Below are positions 11,001 through 23,400 of a DNA stretch of 64,000 bases, piece by piece. Every line of letters starts with the position of its first letter. Position 1 is the stretch's first letter. The DNA lies in NCBI GenBank assembly GCA_029339195.1, contig JAPTJF010000025.1, positions 124,001 to 188,000 of the forward strand, written 5' to 3'. The translations under genes were made by a program, and so were the position numbers. Origin of the DNA: Micractinium sp. NFX-FRZ. Its lineage: Eukaryota; Chlorophyta; Trebouxiophyceae; Chlorellales; Chlorellaceae. Under the pieces are notes generated by a model that was given only the letters and a program-made list of their open reading frames with translations, made no database searches and was not told where the DNA came from.

Positions 11001-14000
11001 CGCCGCCCTGCCCGGCCCCGCTGCCCAGCAGGCCCGTGGTGCTCTGGACGTCCACCTGGAGGGGCGGGCATGCGAGGGGCATGTGAAGAGAGGGCAAGTG
11101 CAGACAGGGTGGGAAGAGGGGGTGGGCAGATGGGGGCATATGCAGAGGCGGTGGGCAGAGGGGGTGGGCAGGGATGTAGGCATAGGGAAGGTGTGGTGTG
11201 TGAAGAGGGGGTTGGCAGAGATGTGGGCATAGGAGATGGTAAGTGAAGACGGGTGGGCAGATGACGACATGCATAGTGGGTGGGCAGATACGTAGGCATA
11301 GGAGAGGCGTGTGAAGAGGGGGTGGGCAGGGGAGGGACCACGGACATGAGCAGGTGAGGAGGTGCGGCGAGGTGCAGGAAGCTGGCAGGGGACAGCGGGG
11401 AGTGGACACAGCGGCAGCGCAGGGTGTACATCTTTAGCCCATCTTCTCAACTGATCCCATACCTACTAACCCACATGCCCCAGCCTGCCATGGCTGCCCA
11501 CCTTGACTCCGTCGATGCCGCAGCTGGCCAGGTAGGCGTGCATGTCGTTGTGGAGGGCACAAGGGTCCTCCGGCAGGGCCACACCGCTGCAGGGAGAGCG
11601 GCAGTTTGTTGCAGGTGTCATAAGCATGAGGTCATACAGGTGGCAAGAGTCGGTGCGCTGGCGCCTGTTCGCCTGTGCGGATGCAGATTTTGCTCTGGCG
11701 GAGGCATAGGACCAGCACCACCAGCACCAGATTGCATGCAGCAGGAGTGGCCCGACCTGAGCACCGGCTGCACCCACGCCACTGCTGGGTCCACGCCGAG
11801 CATGCCGGTCGTCGGTGTGGGCAGCACCAGGCTGGGCTGCAAGTGGGCAGGCGCACGCAAGCGCGGGTGAGTGCTTCTTAGATTTATGGGGGCATCAAGT
11901 CAGGCAGTTTTGTGCACACGCTGCGGCAGTAACCGCCCGCTCTCCAGTTGCAAGCAAGCTCCAGCCCGCTGCAGCTCCCAAAGAAGCCCCCGCCCCGCCG
12001 CCCTGCCTGACGTCTGCCCCACCTGAGTGCCAAAGACACCCACGCCCCTCCCCTTGTACTGCCCCCTCCCCACCTTGTACCGCTCCATCTCTGCCTCCCC
12101 CAGTCCGATGCCGCCCCAAAAGCCAAACATGGCATGCCATGCAAACACGTAGCGCAGGCCGTGCTGCTGCTTGAGGGCTGCCACCACCGCCGCCAGGTCA
12201 CCACCGCCGCTCTGCACACAGAGGGAGGGAGGCAGGGGCGCTGGGAGTGAGCAAGACCACTATGAGAGTAGGATTTGTGGGCGGACTGAGACTGATCCCA
12301 GGCATCGCGCCCCACCCACCCACTCCAGCTGAAAGTGACAGGCTTCTGCTGCCGGAACAGCAGCAGGTGGCATGTGCTGGCTTTGCTCACGTTGAGGGGC
12401 TGCTCTGGGCCGGCGGTGGGTGTTGAGAACTTGGCGTTGGCGCGGACAGACACCAGGCGGCGGGTGTGGTCTGCAGTGGGTGCGAAGGGGAGTGGGGATG
12501 CAGGTGCGCAGGCCGGGTGCATGAGCGTAAATGCGTGGGCGCTACGGCAACCGAGCCAGTATCAGGCAGGCGGGGGAGCAGCAGGCGGGGGAGCAGCAGG
12601 CAGGGGCGCCCGCTACAGGACATGTTGTGACACGCTCAACTACGCCAAAGCTCGACCCGCCACACCCCTGCATAGCAAAGCTGGTCCCGTCACAACCTAA
12701 GATATGAAAGCTGCCCCGCCTGTGCCCAAACCAGCGTGCCTGAGACGGAGGCGTAGAAGCTCAGCAGCGGGCGGCGCATCAGGCGGGAGGTGGCCAGCGC
12801 CGAGAAGATGCGCATCCGCCAGTGCTGGGCGGGCGTGGCCTCCAGCACTGCGAGCAGTAGGCAGTGGCAGAGTCAATCAACAGGGAGCAGTCGACACTTG
12901 ATATCATTTGACAGCAGGGCAGAGGGCAGGCGGGAGGGGCCGGCCAGGTGGGCACGGTGCACTGGCGGGTTGCACACACACGTGCGGCACAGGGCTCTGG
13001 CCCTGGCAGCCTCCCACGCCGCCACTCAAACCCAGCAGCACCCAGCTCACTCTCTCGGCAGGTGTTGAAGAACGCCGACTCCAGGCGGCGCAAGGATGCG
13101 CCCACCACGCCTGTCAGCGCAGCGTAGGCAGCGCATGCCCAGGCCGCCAGCGTGCCAAGCAGGCCACCACTGGCGCTGCTGCTGGTGGTGCTGCTGCTGC
13201 TGCTCCTGGCAGCGATGCCACTGGTGCCCTCGCGCTGGCCGTCCGCGCCATCCTGCGCTGCTGGCTGTGTTGCTGCCCCTTGCTGTTGCGCTTGCTCTGC
13301 TTGGATCTGGTGCATTGCATGCAGGGTCTCATCCATCTGAGGGGACCAGAAGAGGAGGAAAGGGAGGAGGGAGCGGAAGAAACTGAAGACGCTCCGGACG
13401 AGTGGGTGGTGAAGGACGGGTGAGTGGGTGCTACATGGAAGTGGTCCCCTGGGCACAGGCACAGGCAGGCAGGCGGGCAGACCGGCCAGCATGCCAGCCA
13501 GGACAAGCAGCCCCCCAGCACCCCCCAGGCCTGAGCCGCACAAGTCCCTCACGTGGTTGTCTGGTCCGCTGAGCATCCCTGCTGCCGCCTCCTCCACCTC
13601 GTGCACAGCGCTGCCAATCCCCACGCCTGGCCCGGTGCCTGCAGAGTGCGGGCAGCCCGCCGCGGCTGCAAGGCAGGGTGGGGGGCGGGGATGGTCGTTA
13701 CCAAGGGCGCATCAAGACCCTCTGCCGGGCTGGGCGCTGCGCAGCGGCAGCACTCTGCCATGGCACCAGTGCCTAGCGGCCGACCAAACTCTGCCGTCCA
13801 CATCTGTGCGCTGCCCACCCTGCCAGCTTTGCCTGGCCGGTTTTGGGAGCAGCTCTGGCCCACCAAACTCACCCGCCTGGCGGTACTGCTCGTCCACATC
13901 TGTGCGCTGCCAGCCGTCGTCGATAATCAGCAGCCTGGGGGGCGCCCCTCCCTCCGCCAAGCTCTTCAGCCCCTTCTGGATGCCGGCAGCAGACACCTGC

Positions 14001-15797
14001 AGGCGGGGCCGGGAGGGGAGGCGGGGAAAGCAGCAGGGACAGGCGGCGCAGTCAGCACGCGGAGCAGGTGGCACAAGCTGAAGTGAGAGATGGTCCTGCA
14101 CTGCTGCAGGTGGTCCATCTGTCGGCATAACAGTTCGCCCTGCACCTCCTGCCGAGCCCTCCCGCCCTGCTCTGTGCTCACTCGGGAGTAGAAGGCGTCC
14201 CAGGTGCAAAAGCCAAACACGTCGGCGCTGGGAGGCACCTCCTTTTCGGCGCGCGGCTTGGAGGTGCCTGCACGCCGGGCAGGCGGCGCAACGAGAACAA
14301 CAGTGCGTGCGGCATATCAACACCTGTGGCGCCTGGAGGGAGCCTAGCTGGTGAGGTGGGGCAGCACAAGAGCAGGCAGCAGAGCAGGGCGGGCAGGCAG
14401 GCGGGCAGCCACACAACATTGTCAATACGCTTAATATAAGCTGCACGCAAGTCGTTGGAACACACACTGGCAGCTTGCCTGACAGGCGGGCAGCGGCAGC
14501 CACGGCTCGGTCAATGAGGTCATACGGGTCGTGCCCAGCAGCCACGAGCAGCGCGCTGGGCCAGCTGGCGGCAGCCACGTCAGCGGCGCCGCTCTCGATG
14601 CGCAGCGTCAGGCTGCCAGGGCCTTGGGCGATACTGCAGGGCGGCACGGCGGGGGTGGAGGTGTCGGTTGGAGCACATGCAACAGGGAAATGTCTTCTTG
14701 AAGGCTGAGCGGCTTGCCCATCTGACGCGTGTCGCTGCTCCCGGCCGCGCTTGCACTCGACCCTTGGCCTTGCGTTTTGCCCACCTCAAGACCCGCTGTT
14801 TGCCATGTACCCCGCACCTGCCCGGTCGCAGCGTGGCACGGAAGCTCCCGCCATCGATGAGCGGCAGTAGCAGCGCGTACCCGGCACCAGCGGCCAGCTC
14901 CAGCAGCAGGAACTGCGTCTCCTCTGGCACCTACAGGGTGTCGGAGAGGAGGACCCATGCACGGATGAGATGCTTATGATTCGTGCAGAGCGACATCGGC
15001 ATGGGTACCGGCACCATCTGCTGGGCACGTGGGTCGCTGCTGAGAGCCAAACAAGCGCACAATGGTATTCGCAAGTGCTGGGTGCTGGCCATCCGGGCGT
15101 GGGCTCTGAGGCTCACGAGCAGCGACCATGGCATGCAGCTGGCTTCCTCAACCCCAGGCGTCCAAGCTGTCCTCTTCCTTCTTCTCCTTCAAGCTCCCAC
15201 AGCTGCATGTATGCCCAGCAGCAGTGGCCCCAGAGGCATGCAGGGAAACATGCTTCAGCTGGCGCCCACACACCTTTTGAGTCAACCACGCACCTGGTGC
15301 ATGCTGGCGCCCCAGGCGGGTGTCATCCACCAGAGGGAGGTGCGGCCCAGGGCCAGGAAGCGGGATGCAGAGGTCTGAGTGGCAGGGAGGCAGCGGGTGG
15401 GATGTGGGTGCTGGGCAAATGTGGTCGACCAAGCAATCAATAAAGAGCAGGACTCGTGGGTGCTGGCAGGTCACAACGCGGTAGCTGGGTGCTGACCATG
15501 TGGGTGCTGGCGATGAGGTGAGGAGGCGTCCGTGCAAGGCACCCCCAATGTCCAACCAGCAAGCACCCACCTAAAAGCCATACCCCATTATCGCACCTTG
15601 CCCACACAGAAGTCGGCGCATGCGGTGGGCTGGCTGCCGGGGCCCAGCGCGAGGCCCAGCACCACGCCAACGCCGCCGTCCTCCTGCCGCACACTTGCGC
15701 CCGCAGCCAGCTGCTCCAGCACAACAGCGCCATCGGGTGTGACTAGGCGGTCGCCCTGGTGCTGCACCTCGAGCAGCGCAGGCTTGGCAGCCGCCAT
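8008..15797 (-). CDS. Raffinose synthase / SIP1-like galactosyltransferase (GH36-related)
   Basis: Predicted cytosolic enzyme of the raffinose-synthase (SIP1/RFS) family, which transfers galactose from galactinol to sucrose or hydrolyses alpha-galactosides. Twenty-two exons give 919 aa with consistent phases. In transcript order they begin at 15797, 15374, 14930, 14633, 14267, 13996, 13638, 13336, 12847, 12470, 12211, 11836, 11586, 11055, 10684, 10364, 10004, 9615, 9339, 9046, 8602 and 8266. Family hallmarks are FGFCTWDAFY, LLIIDDGWQ, CGIDGVKVDVQ (predicted nucleophile D543), RVSDDFYPTNPASHQ (acid/base D608 or D609) and IPDWDMFHS. The protein aligns better with the SIP1 branch than with stachyose synthase. 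Between DDGWQ and ANAKFSTP it carries roughly 150 extra residues with a Ser/Thr run and a hydrophobic segment (about 341-364). Two introns use GC donors, after exons ending 14479 and 12740. Exon 18 has three tandem acceptors. Confidence 0.9.
9583..9840 (-). repeat. 105-bp tandem repeat carrying acceptor plus start of raffinose-synthase exon 18
   Basis: Direct copies with period 105 bp (anchors at 9591, 9696, 9801 on + coordinates) each contain an acceptor CTGCAG followed by the codons for GGPVYVSDR. The acceptor-proximal exon bases begin at 9825, 9720 and 9615 in transcript order. Because 105 is a multiple of three and no stop intervenes, any of the three acceptors gives an open frame, adding 70, 35 or 0 residues. 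Only the 9615 copy continues into the conserved HDFSLLRRLVLPDGS. Confidence 0.92.
13783..13818 (-). repeat. Intronic echo of raffinose-synthase exon 6 3' end
   Basis: The block CCGTCCACATCTGTGCGCTG at 13795-13814 repeats the end of exon 6 (13888-13910). Read on the minus strand, GGQRTDVDG echoes the exon's GWQRTDVDE. It lies in the intron just downstream of that exon's donor. Confidence 0.8.
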
Positions 15798-16565
15798 GGC
15801 GGGTGGCGGTCTGCAGAGCGACAGCGCGGGCGGGTGGCGGCGGGTGGCGGGAGGCCGCGCAAGGCAGGCAGTGGGAGAGGCGCGAAGGGGCTGCGGCGGC
15901 GCATATCTTTGGATCTCTGGAGTCCACTGATGATGTGAGCACAGCCCTGTGCAAGCAGTGCAAGCAGGCGCACTCCGGAAGCCAGCTAACGAAACTGGTT
16001 TGCACAAGCCCGCTTTTCCACGGCAAATGGTTAATGCTGCGCACCTACGGCCTCTTACTGAGACGATAGGACCGCTCCAGCTGAGAGAGGGCCTCGTGCA
16101 GCGGCCAGGGTTTTCGCCGGCAGGGCGTAGAAAGGCCTCTGCGGGTTGCGGAATGCTTATGAGCACACACACACACGTTGGTGATCAGGTGCGCGGCAGT
16201 GGCACTTGCTTGTTGCAGTGCTGGGGAGTTGCAGCTGTGAGTTGGCAGCGGCAGCAGCCACAGCACAGCATGCCTCAGCGGCACCTGCATTCTTGGGATG
16301 ACCTCCCACCAATATATCACAATGACACCAACCACCACCGCCATCGGCAGCCGGCTTGCAGCCTGCTTGGTGGCGTTCCCTGTGTTTGGTAAGTTGCGCC
16401 CCACGTGCCATGTGAAAACACTGCTGGGCGGATGCAGGGGCTAGCAAGCAACGTGCTGGCACCATGTCGGAGTTTGAACCTGAGTTGCCCTCCCCACCAT
16501 GCCCTCCACAAGTAAGTGCCATCTGCGCTGGCGCTCAGCTCTGCCGCCGCCGCCGCCGCTGCGCC

Positions 16566-16679
16566 AATTTCTTGCAATCGTGCGTTTGGCCTCTGCCAGT
16601 CGGCGCGTTTGCACGCCTCTGAGCAGCAGCGTACCGAGCAGCAGCCTCCACACCGCCAGCTGTTTAGCCCCGCCTCAGC
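16566..16679 (-). pseudogene. Decayed MYND zinc-finger relic
   Basis: Minus-strand translation gives AGLNSWRCGGCCSVRCCSE followed by ACKRADWQRPNARLQEIG. This aligns without gaps to the MYND finger of the two paralogues at 38-49 kb (AGLKSRRCSACRSVRYCCE, ACSRADWRRHKPACRQL). The late His and final Cys ligands are replaced, and no conserved upstream exons are nearby. The fragment is best read as the remnant of a third family member. It is short, so chance similarity is the alternative, but 30-odd collinear residues make that unlikely. Confidence 0.7.
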
Positions 16680-16788
16680 ACAATGATGCCTGCGGTTGTG
16701 GTTGGTGGCGGGAAGACGAGCAGGCGCCAAAACGCAGTGACGGTCTTGGACGCCGACAGGCAGGCACGGACTCTGTGTTGAGACGTGT

Positions 16789-16793
16789 TTACA
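16789..16793 (-). terminator. Candidate TGTAA polyadenylation motif for the kinase gene
   Basis: The first minus-strand TGTAA I find past the kinase stop lies about 705 bp downstream. That is long but not out of range for algal 3' UTRs. The assignment is tentative. Confidence 0.35.
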
Positions 16794-17497
16794 CAAGAGA
16801 TTGAGAGCCATGCATTTCCTGCAGAAGGGCCGCCCAAGGAGCAGAGCATGGACAGCACAGCTGTGCGAGCAGAACGCAGACGGGAGAGCAGGAGCGCAAA
16901 CATAGCTGAGGGGAGGGAGCTGGAAACATGCTGGGGTTGGGGGGGGGGGGGAGAGGAAGATGAGGGGAGGACGAAGTACTGCCTGGCAGCGCCACGCACA
17001 GTGGGGCGTTCGGCAGCTGGACAGGCCACTAAACAGCGTTGGTGGGGTTGTGGTACAGCGAGAAGAAAGCAGTTGCGGTGGCGGTGTGTGCGTGTGCCTG
17101 GTGTGTGATGGGGGTTTTCAGGTGTAGGTGCTTCAATCGCCTGTTGCTGGTGAGGGCGCGTGGGGGGGAGCGCCGCTGCGTGTGGTTGTGCACGCGGCCG
17201 AGCTAACCCTGCTTTATTGGCTGCGCCCCGGTGCGTGTGAGTGCGCACCCGCGCCGGGGCGCACTGCTGCCTGGGTTTTGGTGGGTGCTACAAAACTGGT
17301 GCTGTGGGTGAGCTGAGGAAGCTGGCGCTGGGGCTGGGGCTGGGCGGCCAGGCGGGCTGGGGTCTGAAGCCCACGGGGCCACCCTGCCCTGCCGTGCCTT
17401 GGCCAAACCGGCATTGAGCAGGCCTGTTGCACGGTTGGGCAGCGGGACGATGCGGCTGCCAAATGTGGGATGCAGCAGGGCGGCCGCATGGTGGGGG

Positions 17498-20400
17498 TTA
17501 GGTGACTGTGCGTCCGTAGGCGATGCCGGCTATGTAGAGGTCCTTGGCCCACTTCTCCTTCACATGCTCTGCACCAGGCAGAGGCAGACGAGTGGAAATC
17601 GTCAGGATGGAGGAACGGAGGAGGGCGAGAAGGTTGCGCGCACGCAGGGAGGCCAAGCCGGGGCGGGGTGTGTGTGAGGGAGGAGGGGCCGGCAACACTG
17701 CAGCAGAGCACATCCTGCCGTTCAGCCTCTCCTCGCACCTCCCTCTTCCTCTTCATCATCCCCAAGGGCCTCTGCAGATGACATCGCTGCATCCCAGCCC
17801 AACAGCACAGCACAGCACAGCGCGGCACAGCGCACCTGAGGGGAAGGTGCTGGTGCGCAGCGTCTCCTGCGTCTCATCCGACATGGCGCGCCGCGGGATG
17901 GAGAGCACCAGGGCGCACTGCACACGGGAGGGGAGGGTGCATGAATTGTATGATGGGTGAAAGGGTTTGGGAGAACACAGGCTAGGATGGACGGCACCAG
18001 GGCACACTGCGCCAGGGGAGAGGGGAGGGGACGATATGGGGTCAGGGCACCGAATCTCTGAGTGGACGCAAAGGCAGAACAGGGCGGGGGTGGGTGCAGC
18101 TCAGCAATCCTAAGCGTCCACCCACAAAGCTAGGCCTCGAGCAGAGCAGCTCCCGTCCGCGGCACTGCTGGCACCAGCGACCCAGCACAGGCAGCACATA
18201 GCCGCCGAGCCCAAAGTCCCCACGCCTGCTCAGCCATGGATGCCAGCGCATTGGTGCAGTACATCTCTGAGCCACCGCCCACACAGCGCACGACATGGCC
18301 CCTGCCACCCCCGCACCTTGCCGGGCAGGGATGCCAGCGCGTGGATGCAGTACGTCCCAGTAACACAGCACACAGCACACACAGCCAACACCACGTGATG
18401 CCTGCCACCCCCGCACCTGGTCGGGCGTGGATGCCAGCGCGGTGATGCGGTACCCCCCGTCCCACCGCTTGTGGATGCCCTCGCTGGGGTACTGGAAGTC
18501 CAGCTCCACCACCTGGTCCAAGTACCCAGCACCCCGGCTCATCACCACGGCCCACTGCAGACAGAAGAGGGGGGGGAGGGGCGCAGGTGCTCACATGAGG
18601 CAGCTGGATAGGTGCAGGGGGGTGCTGACAGCAAGGAGCACCTCTGGTGGAGGTGCAGATTGCTGTGCGGCAAACAAGCGGAGCAAGAGGGGCGGGGCCT
18701 GCCGGGGGAAAGGGGAGAGATGCAGGGTGAAGCAGGGCGTGGCAGGTGCCTCCACCTTGCACACCCAGACGCGCATGCCCCGAAGCCAGAACAGGCGGCG
18801 GCCAGATAGCCAGGTGGGGAGCTGTCTGCGCTTGCACCACCTACAGCACTACAGCACACAGCCCCGGTGGGGAGGCCCACCTGCGTGCCGCTGGTGGCCA
18901 TGGCTGTCACGTGGAACGCCTCCCGCCACTTCTTCTTGATCCACTCAAAGGGGAAGGAGTCTGCGGTGCATGGGGGGCGGAGGGGGCGGGGGGGCGAGCG
19001 GGCGGGTGAGCGGGGGGAGGGGCAAGTCGGTGAGCAGGCAGGTGAGCAGGGAGAGGGCGGCACTCCGGCTGTGGAAGGCGGCAGCCGAGGGCAGGCTCAG
19101 TACGCTGGCGCGGACCAGACTATAATCCGCTCTGTACCGTGGCATGCACACATGTCGATGTGTGCCGTGCTGACGCTCACCTGATACCTTGTAACTCTGC
19201 TGCGTGCGCTTGGTCCCCTCGCGCCCCACCCCAGCCTGAAACCCCCGCTCTTCAGCACGCCTCATCATACCACACCACATGCAAATCCCCGAAACACACG
19301 GGTCACATCATCGTTCTACCAATGCAAACCCCCGAACCACAAGGGTCACATGCATGCCTGCGCCTGCGCCTCACCCGACACCTTGTAGCTCTGCTGCGTG
19401 AACTTGGTGCCCTTGCTCATCACCACCAGGCTACTCATGTTGGTGCTGCCCGCAATGGCTGCAGGGGGCGGGCGGGGGTGGGGGGGCGGGGGAGCGAGCG
19501 GTTGCAGCAGCGGGCAATGTTGGCCGTCTAAGGCAGGCAGGGGCAGCGGGCAGTGAGCGGGCGGTGGCGTGGCGTCCCACTTGCCACGGCACTGGGAACA
19601 TGGAGCAGCTGCTGGCAGGGGGCCGCTGCCACGTGCCCTACGGGAACCCAAACAACACTGCAATCCTGACAAATGCAGGAACCGCAGTCACACTGCTTCA
19701 TGGCCCACCAGCCAGCACAGCCAGAGAAACAAGCTAATGGGCAAGCTAATCCAACTGAATACTGGAAACTGTAATTCACCCCGCCCACCCGTGATGTAGA
19801 AGCCCTTGTCCCACTGCTCCATGATCCAGTCCTTGGGCAGGAAGGAGCGCTGCGCCACGCGGTACACCTGCAGCGGGGGGGAAGCGCCGGGGGGGCGCAG
19901 CGTTCGAGTGATGGTGAGGATGCAGCGAGGTGGCAGGAAGCGCTGCGTCACACGGTACACTATAGCCAGGCCAGCCGCCCGCCCCGCTGCTGGCTGAGGC
20001 ACAGCAACCAGGAAAGCAGGCACAGCAGCAGCCAGGCCGGCCGGCCCCTGCACCCACCCACCTGCTGGCTGAAGCCGGTGCTGTCCTTGCACGAGGCAAG
20101 CAGCACAGCAAGGCCAGATGCCAGCTGCCCCCATCACCCGCCCCCGCCCCCGCCCGCCCACCTGCTGGCTGAAGCCGGTGCCTGCGTCCATGATGATTGC
20201 CCACAGGTCGCCGCAGGCGCAGACGGAGGAGATGTAGAGGCCGTCGTCAAAGCCCTTGGAGACGTGCACATCCAGACGGTGGTTGCTCACGTTGTAGTGG
20301 TAGCTGCAAAGGAACAGGGGCAATCGGGTGGGCGGATCAGGGCTGGTGAGGGCTATATGCTCACAAATGCAAGGGCAGATGCGGGGGAGCAAACCAAGAG

Positions 20401-23400
20401 GTCCAGGAGATGTGCCAGGCGTGCGGGTCGGGTGCAGTGAGAGTTGGTTGGTACCTCGCATCGTGTTGCGGCATCTGGTGACAAGTCAGGTCGGGGATCC
20501 GGGGTAGGGGACCACGGCTGCCTCTCACTGGCACTCCACCTGCATTGTGCCGCGCCCCGCCCCGCCCCGCCCCGCCCGCCCGCCCACCCACCCCGACCCC
20601 CGCTCACCGCTGCTTCATGGGCTGGTGCTTGTTGTAGACGGTGACCCACTGGCTGGCGGGGAAGCCGAGCCGCACCTTCTTGCGCTTGCTGCCGTCCAGC
20701 GCCTCTGCATTCATCTCCTCCAGCTGGCTGCGCCCACGCTTCTGCCCCACCTGCACTTGGCGGCAGGAAAACACACACACACAACAGTTGGGTGGGGTTC
20801 AGGTGGTGAAGTGCCCAGGCGTTCAGCTTGTAGAGCTGGCTGCACCCACGCTTCTGGCCCACCTGCACTTGAGAGAAACAGGGAAGGAAAGAGGGAATGC
20901 ACTGCCCACACCCCCTAACAACTGTTGCTCCGCCAGCGCAGTCCTGGCTCTCGCTGAAGGCCGTCTCCCCCTGCCCACATGAAGCGACCATTCAGTGCCC
21001 GCCCGCGCACCTTGACAGCGTTCTCCACCTGCAGCGGCCGTGACACCCCCGAGGCCCCCAGCAGCGGCTCAAAGAGCGCAATGTAGGCGGGGTACCTGCA
21101 ACGTGAGGAGGGGCGGAAAAGCAAGGCAGGGAGAGAGAGTGAGGTGAGAGGAAGGAGGAGTGCAATGCAGCCGGAGCGCCAGCCGAAGGGGGGAAGGAAA
21201 GGGAGATGCAGGCCCAGGGCGGCGCCGGCGGCGTGCACCCCCCGGCACACCGGAAAGATCTGGACACAGGCTATGCCAGCACGCTCACATTGGCGTCTCG
21301 TCTACTGATTTCCAGGTGCAGCACCTGGGGGCCTCCCTCCCTTCCTCCCCCTACCCCACCCAGGGCATCCCTCCCTCCCTCCCTCTCCCCACCCACCCAG
21401 GGCATCCACCCTCCCTCCCCATGACCACCAAGGGCCTCCCTCCCTGCACCCCGCAGGACCACACCACACAACGCCTGCCGTCCCACCCCGCACTCACAGC
21501 GGCTGCCCCTCAAACTGAGGCCCTCCCTACCCCACAGCACCGAGTGCCTCCTGCACCGCACCCCACAAGGTCGGGCACCACGCCGCCCCACTCACAGCGG
21601 CTCCTCCTCAAACTTCAGGTTCAGCACCGCCTCGGTGAACGTCTTGAACGCGTCCGGCTTGTACCTGGAGGGGGGAGCAGTGGGGGCCGGCATGATTGGG
21701 TGAGCAGGCGAGACGGCAGGGGGGAAGGAACAGCACGCACATGCAAATATACAAGCGCGCACGGCTGTTTACAACTGTTAGGACCCACCCCCACACATTA
21801 TGGAGGCGGGGCGCACACACGAATACACCCAACCACACACGCTCACAACACGCGGACATGCGCATGGCTGTTTCATGATTCATTGTTCACCGCCCCCCCA
21901 CAGGCGGCACGCACACACCACACACTCGACCACACACTCAACCACACACACACACCTGCACAGCGTCTCCGCGCTGGTGGCCATCTTCTTTTTGGCCACC
22001 AGGTATCCCTTGTTGTCCCCCTGGAACCCCTGCCACGGCAGCCGCCCGTTGAGCAGGAAGAGCAGCGTGTAGGCTAGCGACTCGAGGTCGTCGCGGCGGG
22101 AGGGGGTGCGCCCCTGCACAGGAAGGAAATGGTAAGTAGGCGGGAAGCGAGGGTTGGAGTGCACAGGCGGGAGAGCACCGGGCGAACCAGGGGTGCAAGG
22201 TCACCACAACCTGTCGCCTCGCCAGGGGCCTTGCTACCAACACACCATCTCCACCCTCTCCCTGCCCCACTTGCAACAGGCAAGCTGAAAGCGTGCACCA
22301 AGGCACACCACTTGGCCCCATAGAAGGCAGGCGGCCGCTGGCCGTGCTCGACGCGCCCACGCCACCCCCCTGCAACCTGCATTCCCAAACCCAAGCAACT
22401 CCAAACCCACTCACCAGGTGCGCGTGCACCGAGGCGTAGCGGATGGTCCCCCTGAAGTCGTCCGGCCGCTGGTCGTACTTGACGTGCGAGTTGCGCGTGT
22501 CCCGCCACTTCTGCGCCAGCCCAAAGTCCACCAGGTACAGCTTGTTGGAGCGGGGGGTGCCCGGCTGGCCCAGCAGAAAGTTCTCGGGCTTCACGTCGCC
22601 GTGCACGTAGCTGCGGGGGAGAGGAGGGAGGGGGGGGGAGAGGGGAGAGAGAGGGTGGGTGGAGTTAGCTGGACTGGCAGGAAGTGCTCAGGCTTGATGG
22701 TGCCGTGCTCATAGGCGGCGGTCATGACAGGGGACGCGATCAAGTACTGGATTTGTACTGACACTTGCCCGCCGCACCCTGCTGATGCAGCGCCCTCAGG
22801 TTGGCGAGCGCCTCCACCACAAGCCTCCCCAACGCCACGCCATCGGACACGCATGATAAGACACCACCTGTATCAGGACGTTCCACCACCAGAGCGCTCA
22901 AAGCAACGGGTGACATGATGTACAGCAAAGCCAAGACAGCAAAGCTCACCCCTTCTGGTGCAGGTGCTCCAGGATTGTGAGCGCCTCCACCGCTACGCAG
23001 GCCACGTACTGCGCCGTCAGCTGCTGCCCCTCCTGGTTCCAGATGTCCCACAGGCTCGACCCCAGCAGGTCTGCAGGCGAGTGGGAGAGCAGAGGGAGGG
23101 TGGGACGGGTTGGCACACTGGGCAGGGCGTGCCAGAGGATGGTGCCGCGCGCAGGGGGCTCCGTCGGGCAACTCTGCAATGCCACACACACGCTCGCCAG
23201 CACAAACAGCAGCAGCACACACTGGCGGCAGGGTGGATTGGCAGGGCCGGGTGCGCATGCCTCGCGGTGGAAGCTGCAAAGACTAGACTAGACTAGGGCG
23301 GATGGGCGGCAGCGCCGCCCTGCGCTTGCCCGCCGGCAGCCAGGCAGACCGCACCCTGGCGCCACCTGGCACCCCTCCAATGAGGTCTCACCCATGATGA

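Larger units (their letters stand above)
15798..17497. other. Intergenic between raffinose-synthase promoter and kinase 3' end
   Basis: About 1.7 kb. The left part should contain the raffinose-synthase 5' region. The right part is the kinase 3' UTR, with a TGTAA motif on the minus strand at 16789-16793 about 700 bp from the stop. A decayed MYND-finger relic sits at 16566-16679. No intact gene was found. Confidence 0.5.
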
